A stretch of DNA of 64,000 nt from contig CP098402.1 in the NCBI GenBank assembly GCA_025916675.1, forward strand, positions 2,351,205 to 2,415,204. The letters run 5' to 3'. Origin of the DNA: Phycisphaera sp. (GTDB lineage: Bacteria > Planctomycetota > Phycisphaerae > Phycisphaerales > UBA1924). Positions within the stretch are counted from its first letter, which is position 1; every line of letters begins with the position of its first letter. The position numbers were made by a program, and so were the translations under genes. Positions 58,988 to 64,000 of this stretch are shown here, piece after piece. Under the pieces are notes generated by a model. The model saw nothing but the letters and a program-made list of their open reading frames with translations, searched no databases and had not been told where the DNA came from.

Positions 58988-59623
58988 ATGAAGTCGAAGC
59001 ATGCCAACGCGAGCACCGATCCGAGCCTGTGGGTGGACGCCTACGGCGACGCTCTGTATGCCTACGCCCTCCGGCGGCTGGGCTCGTCGACCGACGCCGA
59101 GGACGCCGTGCAGGAATGCCTCGCGGCGGCCCTCGGCACTTCGCGGGCCTTCGCGGGCGATTCGGCCGAGAAGACCTGGCTCATGGGCATCCTCAAGCAC
59201 AAGGTGCTCGACACGCTGCGGGCCCGATATCGCCGGAAAGAGCACGCGGCCGACCTCTCGGCGATGGTTTCCGGCCCGATGGAGGACTTTTCCGATGGCT
59301 CGTGGCGTGTGCACCAGCAAGGATTGGGTGCCTTGGACGACCAAGGCGGAGACGCCTCGCCTTCGGGTGCCATGGAGCGGGCCGAGTTTGCCCGGCTCGT
59401 GGCGGCGGCGGTAGAGCGTTTGCCCGAGCCCATGCGCACCGTTCTGGTGCTGCGGGAGGTGGACGGCATGAGTTCGGCGGAACTGGGGGAAGCCTTGGGC
59501 GTGAGCGCCTCGCAAGTCTGGACACTCGTCCACCGGGCCAAGGCCCGGCTGCGGCGTGAGCTTGGCGGCGAGGACCACTCGAGCAAGAGCCGCGGGGTCG
59601 AGAAGAAGGGAGGCGAGCCTTGA
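58988..59623 (+). CDS. ECF-family RNA polymerase sigma factor
   Basis: The 211-residue protein has sigma region 2 (VDAYGDALYAYALRRLGSSTDAEDAVQECLAAAL, TWLMGILKHKVLDTLRARYRR) and region 4 (ERLPEPMRTVLVLREVDGMSSAELGEALGVSASQVWTLVHRAKARLRREL). The linker is about 60 residues. There is no region 3. The start ATG at 58988 is the first good one; upstream is the divergent mechanosensitive channel gene (103-bp gap). The stop overlaps the next gene in TTGA, so this sigma factor and the zinc protein behind it are a unit, as in standard ECF/anti-sigma pairs. Confidence 0.9.
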   Translation: MKSKHANASTDPSLWVDAYGDALYAYALRRLGSSTDAEDAVQECLAAALGTSRAFAGDSAEKTWLMGILKHKVLDTLRARYRRKEHAADLSAMVSGPMEDFSDGSWRVHQQGLGALDDQGGDASPSGAMERAEFARLVAAAVERLPEPMRTVLVLREVDGMSSAELGEALGVSASQVWTLVHRAKARLRRELGGEDHSSKSRGVEKKGGEP

Positions 59624-59910
59624 AGCGTCTCATCTCGTTCTTCCCCACCCTCTGGTATGTCCTGACCCTTCGCTGCGAGGAGGCCGACCGCATCCGCGCG
59701 AACTTCACAGACCCGGCCACGACCCGCGCGCAGAAGGCCGGCGAGCGGATGCACAGCGCCATGTGCGGCTCGTGCCGCGCGGCACGGCGGGCGATGCGGC
59801 AGATTGGGGAAGCTCTGGACGATTTCGACAGCGTTGCCCAACCCACGCCCATGCCCGATGACACCCGCCAACGCATGGTGGAACGCCTCCGCGAGCGCGA
59901 CGGCAAGTAA
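59620..59910 (+). CDS. Small zinc anti-sigma factor (ZAS-like)
   Basis: The 96-residue protein starts at a TTG at 59620 that overlaps the sigma-factor stop, with GGGAGG five to six bases upstream. Residues 4-17 are hydrophobic-aromatic (ISFFPTLWYVL) and the CEEADRI segment follows at C19. The signature MHSAMCGSC (H45-x3-C49-x2-C52) is the zinc-binding HxxxCxxC motif of anti-sigma domains. It lacks a normal transmembrane segment, so it is probably a soluble, redox- or metal-responsive anti-sigma factor. Partner is the ECF sigma factor just upstream. Confidence 0.82.
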   Translation: MKRLISFFPTLWYVLTLRCEEADRIRANFTDPATTRAQKAGERMHSAMCGSCRAARRAMRQIGEALDDFDSVAQPTPMPDDTRQRMVERLRERDGK

Positions 59911-59925
59911 TCCACAATTTTCTTT

Positions 59926-59950
59926 GGAAACCACGCAAGGCGCAAACGTT
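59926..59950 (+). promoter_or_regulatory. Candidate ECF-type promoter for the spondin-domain gene
   Basis: GGAAAC at 59926-59931, 15 bases, then CGTT at 59947-59950. The layout GGAAC(Y)-N15-16-CGTY is the typical ECF promoter pattern. It precedes the gene at 60031 and follows the sigma/anti-sigma pair, so it could be controlled by that ECF sigma factor. No similar pair was seen upstream of the sigma gene itself. Inference only. Confidence 0.4.
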
Positions 59951-60030
59951 CCGACCGACCCATCAGGGCGGCGGCTATCGCGTCGCTTCACATAGGCCCG
60001 GAGAGAGGCCCAACCTAGGAGATGCAGAAC

Positions 60031-60816
60031 ATGAATCGCAACACCGTATTGATGCTCGGGCTCGCGGCTCTGACCGCCGCGCCCGCGATGGCGCAGTCTG
60101 TTGATATCCGGATCGAGAACCTCCAGGAGCCCGGCGGGATGGCGTTCACGCCATTCTGGGTCGGCTTCCATGACGGCACGTTCGACGTGTTCGATGGGGG
60201 GTCGCCCGCCTCTGGTGGCATCACGTCCATCGCCGAATTGGGCGACACCGGCCCGCTGACAGCACGCTTCGCGATGGAGCAGCCGATGGGCGTCGACACC
60301 ACGTTCGCCGACCCGAGCGGCCCGCCGGTGTTCAGTCCGGGCGAGAGCGCCACGATGAGCATCGACGTGGGCGATGCCAGCGTCAACCGCTACTTCAACT
60401 ACGCCTCGATGGTCGTGCCAACCAACGACCTGTTCGTGGGCAACGATGTGCGCCGCGAGATCTTCGACGACAGCGGCACCTTCCTGGGCCCGATCACCAT
60501 CGACATCTTCGGCCGCAGCGTGTACGACAACGGCACCGAGGTGAACGACATCACCGATGGCCCCGCCTTTGTCGCGGGTATCGATGCCACCGCTGGCACC
60601 GACGAGTTCGAGGACATCCAATTGTTCTTCTCGCGTCCAGGTGCCGACAGCTACCTCGACTCGATCATCGGCACGACGACCGCGCCGGGCGACGAGATCA
60701 CACGCGTGTTCACCGAGAGCGACCTGATCGGCCGGATCACGATCGTGCCCGCCCCAGGCGCGGCCAGCGTGGGTCTGCTGGCCGGGCTTGGTCTGGCAGC
60801 GCGTCGCCGCCGCTGA
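60031..60816 (+). CDS. Spondin-domain exported protein with PEP-CTERM-like end
   Basis: The 261-residue protein starts at ATG 60031: AGGAG lies nine bases before it, while the in-frame ATG at 60022 sits only one base after AGGAG. A signal peptide (residues 1-22, ending PAMAQ) is followed by a spondin-type domain: IRIENLQEPGGMAFTPFWVG, FDGGSPASGGITSIAELGD, and NRYFNYASMVVPTNDLFVGN. The C-terminus ends VPAPGAASVGLLAGLGLAARRRR, a PEP-CTERM-like sorting signal (PAPGAA, hydrophobic run, Arg tail). It is likely exported and processed at the surface. It may be controlled by the adjacent ECF system. Confidence 0.88.
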   Translation: MNRNTVLMLGLAALTAAPAMAQSVDIRIENLQEPGGMAFTPFWVGFHDGTFDVFDGGSPASGGITSIAELGDTGPLTARFAMEQPMGVDTTFADPSGPPVFSPGESATMSIDVGDASVNRYFNYASMVVPTNDLFVGNDVRREIFDDSGTFLGPITIDIFGRSVYDNGTEVNDITDGPAFVAGIDATAGTDEFEDIQLFFSRPGADSYLDSIIGTTTAPGDEITRVFTESDLIGRITIVPAPGAASVGLLAGLGLAARRRR

Positions 60817-60860
60817 TTCGTCCGCGACTCGACTTCTTCAAACAGCCTTGGTCTTTCCGA

Positions 60861-60900
60861 CCGCGGCCGCACCAGGGGACGTGTGGCCGCGGTTGTTTTC
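60861..60900 (+). terminator. Rho-independent terminator after the spondin gene
   Basis: Stem ACCGCGGCC-G-CAC (60861-60873) pairs with GTGGCCGCGGT (about 60883-60894) with one bulged G, followed by TGTTTT. It lies 45 bases after the stop at 60816 and just at the end of the convergent lipase gene. Confidence 0.75.
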
Positions 60901-62329
60901 ATTCGACCGGTTCTTCGAGCAACTGATAGAGCATGTTGTTCACAAAGTCGTGCGAGCGGGTCAGGCCGAGGTGGTCGGCGCCGATGAACTGCACGCGGTG
61001 CCAGTCGATGGGCGAGTTCAGGCCCACCGAGTACTCCATCGCTTGCCGTTCGTCCATGAGGGCACTGGCTCGGACGACCGTGCCATCACCCGGGGCTCTC
61101 TGGGCCACCTTGAGCTTGCCCTTGGCATCAACGCTCAGGATCGCCGGGGTGGCTTCGGAATCACCGACGAAGATGGAGATTTCGGTGCCCTCGGGCGGAG
61201 CGGCCGGGATGTCGATGGCCTGGAAGAGCTGGTCGGCCCGTGCGAGGCACTTGGCCAGGTGGTCCATACCAATGGCCCTCCGCTCCTCGGGCGACTCGAC
61301 CTCGGGAAGCAGCCACTCCAGCACCTTGTCGGCCATCGGATCGGCCATGCCCCAACCGTACTTCTCCCAGGTCGCCACGTCGAGCATGTCGATGGGCTCG
61401 CCGGTTTCGGCATCGATGACGCTCTCGTGGCGTGTGCGCGGCATGAGCTGGTAGATCGCGGGCATGGTCCCCAGCAGCACGGGGCGGTAGTTCGGAAAGA
61501 GGGGATTGAGGTTGAGCCCCTTGACGAGTTGCTCGACGGCCTTGGCCGAGCCGGCGTTGGGCGTGCCGATAAGAATGGCCTTGCGCACGTTCTTGGCACC
61601 GGCCCAGGTCAGTTCGGGCAGCGAGCCGTCCTCGGGCAACGGCGTGGGCCCGTAGCGCAGGTAGTACCGCAGCACAAGCCCGCCCATGGAGTGCGCAACG
61701 ACATCGACTTTGACATGCTCGTCGGCGGGCAGGTCACGCCCCTCGCGCACCTGCTGCTGGCCGTCGAGGATGCGCTGGTGCAACTCGGCGGCGTTCTCCG
61801 AGACGTCGCGCCGCCAGTCGTAGCCGTACTGGAAGCAGGTGTAGTGCAGCCCGCCGTAGTTGATGGCCCCGCTGTTGCCGAGTTCTTCGTCTCGGTACTC
61901 TCCCACCGCCAGCGTGGTGAGGATGTCGACGTACGCGCCGATGCGAATCCGGCGGAAGGGCGTGACGTCGGCCACGACCAGGTCGAGCACGCCCGGGCTG
62001 TACACGTCGTCCCGCAGATCTTTCAGCGGCACGCCCATGGCCATCGGCAGCGCCATCTCGCGGGCACCCTTGGGCGTGTCCGCGTCGGCCGCACCGTACG
62101 TGAACGCGCCCCAGACCTTCTGGCCGGTCGTGCGGTTCTCGAGCCTCGAACCCAGAATGCCCGGGATGACCACCACCGGCGTGCGTGCGTCGCCGATCTG
62201 CTGGGCGGGGGTGTTGTAGATGGCGGCGAGGTCGGCCCTTCGCGGGCCGTGGCAGGCGGGGAGTGTCAACGCACAGGCGACAACAGGCCATGCCCAACGT
62301 CGAAAAAGCTTCAAACCTGATGTATCCAC
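60899..62329 (-). CDS. LCAT-like lipase/acyltransferase lipoprotein (alpha/beta hydrolase)
   Basis: The 476-residue protein has a lipoprotein-type start (LALTLPACHG region with acyl Cys) and then an alpha/beta hydrolase fold: VVVIPGILGSRLE with the oxyanion loop, the nucleophile elbow VVAHSMGGLVL and an Asp/His pair toward the C-terminus (VGDSEATP, FIGADHLGLTRSHD). These are typical of lecithin-cholesterol-acyltransferase-type lipases. A GTG at 62329 is set as start because AAGGAAGG lies seven bases upstream; a longer frame upstream runs into tRNA-Phe. Envelope location; the substrate is probably a membrane lipid. Confidence 0.85.
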   Translation of the reverse strand: MDTSGLKLFRRWAWPVVACALTLPACHGPRRADLAAIYNTPAQQIGDARTPVVVIPGILGSRLENRTTGQKVWGAFTYGAADADTPKGAREMALPMAMGVPLKDLRDDVYSPGVLDLVVADVTPFRRIRIGAYVDILTTLAVGEYRDEELGNSGAINYGGLHYTCFQYGYDWRRDVSENAAELHQRILDGQQQVREGRDLPADEHVKVDVVAHSMGGLVLRYYLRYGPTPLPEDGSLPELTWAGAKNVRKAILIGTPNAGSAKAVEQLVKGLNLNPLFPNYRPVLLGTMPAIYQLMPRTRHESVIDAETGEPIDMLDVATWEKYGWGMADPMADKVLEWLLPEVESPEERRAIGMDHLAKCLARADQLFQAIDIPAAPPEGTEISIFVGDSEATPAILSVDAKGKLKVAQRAPGDGTVVRASALMDERQAMEYSVGLNSPIDWHRVQFIGADHLGLTRSHDFVNNMLYQLLEEPVE

Positions 62330-62395
62330 GCCCGCACCTTCCTTTATCGTTGGGCCCAAACGAAGTAACGGAAAGCAGCGAATATTCTCGGGCAA

Positions 62396-62468
62396 TGGGC
62401 AGACCCGGACTTGAACCGGGGACACCGGCATTTTCAATGCCGTGCTCTACCAACTGAGCTATCTGCCC
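62396..62468 (-). tRNA. tRNA-Phe (anticodon GAA)
   Basis: The 73-base minus-strand gene folds as a cloverleaf: acceptor stem GGGCAGA with TCTGCCC and discriminator A; D arm GCTC-AGTTGGTA-GAGC; anticodon arm GGCAT-TGAAAAT-GCC with anticodon GAA; and T arm CCCGG-TTCAAGT-CCGGG. CCA is not encoded. A TATACT -10-like box lies upstream at 62507-62512, and a perfect 9-bp hairpin (62472-62480 with 62489-62497) sits in the 5' leader between them. Confidence 0.97.
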
Positions 62469-62652
62469 CAAGGCCGCCGGAACTGGTCCCGGCGGCCTCA
62501 GGGGCCAGTATACACCCCGTGGGAGCCGCCGGGAAGCGATCTGCCGGGCGAGATTCGGGGGACGGTGGCACGATCGGTCGTATCCTCATGTCCGGGGCTC
62601 AAGGCAGATTGGACAACGGCCGATAGCCGGTCGGGCAGGAGGGCCATGGGCG

Positions 62653-63126
62653 TTGGCAGATGAGAAAGCATCCAAACAGACCCCGCGTGTTCTGGCGATC
62701 GCCTCGGGCGGCGGGCATTGGGTGCAACTCCTGCGACTTCGGCCGGCCTTCGAGGGGGCCAGGGTCACTTACGTGAGCGTTCGCCCGGCCTACGCCAGCG
62801 ACGTGCCGGGCGAGCGGTTCATCGCCATCAATGACGCGACGCGGTGGGACAAGGTCGGCCTGCTCAAGATGGCCCTGAGGCTGGTGTTCATCATGCTCCG
62901 GGTCCGGCCGAACGTGGTGATCTCGACCGGGGCGGCCCCGGGCTACTTCGCCATCCGGCTGGGCAAGTTGTTGGGTGCCCGAACCATCTGGCTCGACAGC
63001 ATCGCCAACGTCGAGGAAATGTCGATGACCGGGATGCTGGTGAAGGACAAGGCGTCGCTGTGGCTGACCCAGTGGCCGCATCTGGCCGAAGACGACGGTC
63101 CAACCTGCCACGGGAGCGTGCTGTGA
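62653..63126 (+). CDS. Alg14-like polysaccharide biosynthesis protein
   Basis: The 157-residue protein starts at TTG 62653: GGAGGG lies nine bases upstream and no in-frame ATG follows before the conserved part. It resembles Alg14/PssD-type subunits: LAIASGGGHWVQLLRL near the N-terminus, RPNVVISTGAAPGYFAIRLGKLLG, and IANVEEMSMTG. In eukaryotes Alg14 anchors Alg13 to make a UDP-sugar transferase; in bacteria the pair adds a sugar (often galactose or GlcNAc) to lipid carriers in capsule synthesis. It ends in GTGA overlapping the Alg13-like gene start. Confidence 0.85.
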   Translation: MADEKASKQTPRVLAIASGGGHWVQLLRLRPAFEGARVTYVSVRPAYASDVPGERFIAINDATRWDKVGLLKMALRLVFIMLRVRPNVVISTGAAPGYFAIRLGKLLGARTIWLDSIANVEEMSMTGMLVKDKASLWLTQWPHLAEDDGPTCHGSVL

Positions 63127-63611
63127 TCTTCGTCACCGTGGGTGCCCAGATGGCCTTCGACCGCCTGGTCCGCGCGGTTGACCAGTGGGCCAAGGACGCC
63201 GGCCGAAGCGACGTATTCGCCCAGATCGGGCCCGCGGAGTACACGCCCGAGCACATCGAGCACGTGGGCTTTTTGGAGCCTCCCGAGTTCACCGAGCGGG
63301 CCCGGGCCGCCAGCGTCATCGTGGCCCACGCGGGCATGGGGTCGATCATCACGGCACTGACGATGGGCAAGCCCATCCTGGTGATGCCGCGGCGGGGCGA
63401 TCTACGGGAGACCCGCAACGATCACCAGATCGCCACCGCCCAGCGGCTGAGCGAACTGGGCAAGGTGGCCGTCGCGATGGACGAAACCGAACTCGTCGAG
63501 CGTTTGGGGCGTCTGGACGACCTTGCGTCAACCGGGACGATCGGGCCCTATGCCCAGGATTCACTCATCGCCGCCGTGCGTGGCGTGGTGTTTCCAAGCC
63601 AGGACCGATAG
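63123..63611 (+). CDS. Alg13-like glycosyltransferase subunit (PssE-like)
   Basis: A 162-residue protein starting at GTG 63123, which overlaps the stop of the Alg14-like gene. It has IFVTVGAQMAFDRLVRAVD at the start, VAHAGMGSIITAL (the conserved HAGxGS UDP-sugar-binding loop) and GKPILVMPRRGDLRETRNDHQ, all typical of Alg13/PssE. Together with the upstream protein it should form a UDP-sugar glycosyltransferase that works on a lipid-linked intermediate. It is followed 71 bases later by a nucleotide-sugar dehydrogenase gene, so a polysaccharide locus extends beyond the window. Confidence 0.88.
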   Translation: MIFVTVGAQMAFDRLVRAVDQWAKDAGRSDVFAQIGPAEYTPEHIEHVGFLEPPEFTERARAASVIVAHAGMGSIITALTMGKPILVMPRRGDLRETRNDHQIATAQRLSELGKVAVAMDETELVERLGRLDDLASTGTIGPYAQDSLIAAVRGVVFPSQDR

Positions 63612-63682
63612 CCCACTGATACGATCATGCCGGCCCCTGTGATGGCCGATAGCCCGGGGGTACTCCTGGAGTGGACCTTCAA

Positions 63683-64000
63683 ATGAGCGAAGCGACGATG
63701 GCAGCGACAGCGGCGGCTGATCTCAAGACCAAACTGGAGACGAACACCGCTCTGGTGGGCGTCATCGGCCTGGGCTACGTGGGCCTGCCCCTGGCGGCCA
63801 GCCTGCACGAAGGCGGCCTGCCCGTGCTGGGCCTCGACGTGGACTCGTCGAAGATCGAGTCGCTCGGGCGTGGCGAGAACTATCTGAAGCACCTGGGCGA
63901 CGAGATGACCCGGACGCTCTCGGGCAGCGACCGCTTCGAGGCCACCGCCGACTTCGGCCGCCTTGCCGATACCGACGTGATCATCGTGTGCCTGCCCACG
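63683..64000 (+). CDS. Nucleotide-sugar dehydrogenase, N-terminal part only
   Basis: Partial gene: 106 codons are visible from the ATG at 63683 to the end of the window. The first 25 residues are an Ala-rich leader, followed by the NAD-binding VGVIGLGYVGLPLAASL and LGLDVDSSKIESLGRG, then VIIVCLPT, the pattern of UDP-glucose/UDP-N-acetylglucosamine 6-dehydrogenases. They make uronic acid sugars for exopolysaccharide. It fits with the Alg13/14-like genes upstream. Which sugar is used cannot be told from this part. Confidence 0.88.
   Translation, partial: MSEATMAATAAADLKTKLETNTALVGVIGLGYVGLPLAASLHEGGLPVLGLDVDSSKIESLGRGENYLKHLGDEMTRTLSGSDRFEATADFGRLADTDVIIVCLPT

Overview
The window is GC-rich, densely packed bacterial DNA, most likely from a planctomycete of the class Phycisphaerae. 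This rests on several signs. Four secreted proteins end in a dockerin-like tail with calcium-loop-style repeats closed by cysteines. One protein ends in a PAPGAA-type sorting signal followed by arginines. Menaquinone is made by the futalosine route (MqnE). There is a tetratricopeptide protein carrying two RNA polymerase alpha C-terminal domains, and a glycogen synthase of the GT3 family. There is no rRNA, phage, insertion sequence or CRISPR array; one tRNA-Phe is present. The assignment to a lineage is inference.

Layout. 1-7.5 kb: a partial secreted protein, mqnE, small membrane and zinc-ribbon proteins, then dnaK with a strong terminator. 7.5-15 kb: two large secreted beta-propeller proteins with dockerin-like tails, a solitary barstar-like protein, an intergenic tract of 21-bp tandem repeats, and small unknown genes. 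15.3-19.4 kb: an acyltransferase with an ankyrin insert, then the 5-oxoprolinase operon pxpB-pxpC-pxpA on the minus strand. 19.4-31.2 kb: a metallophosphoesterase and a glycogen locus, with GH57, 4-alpha-glucanotransferase and branching enzyme on the minus strand and glycogen synthase plus glucan phosphorylase on the plus strand. Together these can build, branch, degrade and rearrange alpha-glucan.

31.2-41 kb: lipoprotein and membrane genes, a very acidic 85-residue protein, DUF421, a seven-iron ferredoxin, an HU-type protein, a LOG-family protein, folC, asnS, a phosphatase-like lipoprotein, a BFD-like iron-sulfur protein, and the TPR/alpha-CTD protein. 41-55 kb: two more dockerin-tailed proteins (one a cupredoxin), a MATE exporter, pdxA, FKBP proteins, an SDR enzyme, TPR and other lipoproteins, a divergent folD and ligA, and a CYTH protein. 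54-64 kb: a CorA/ZntB-like transporter with a large MscS-type channel, an ECF sigma factor with a zinc anti-sigma factor next to a spondin-domain protein, an LCAT-like lipase, tRNA-Phe, and the start of a polysaccharide locus (Alg14-like, Alg13-like, nucleotide-sugar dehydrogenase).

Genes are so tightly packed that many neighbours share start/stop bases (ATGA, GTGA, TTGA), and convergent pairs share a CTAG palindrome. Several genes start at GTG or TTG codons, and in the best cases a strong GGAGG-type ribosome-binding site fixes the start. The points most worth a second look are the divergent folD active site, the TPR/alpha-CTD protein, the 21-bp repeat tract, the heptanucleotide repeats flanking a terminator, and the ankyrin insert in the acyltransferase. 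All calls come from reading the sequence; no database search was run.
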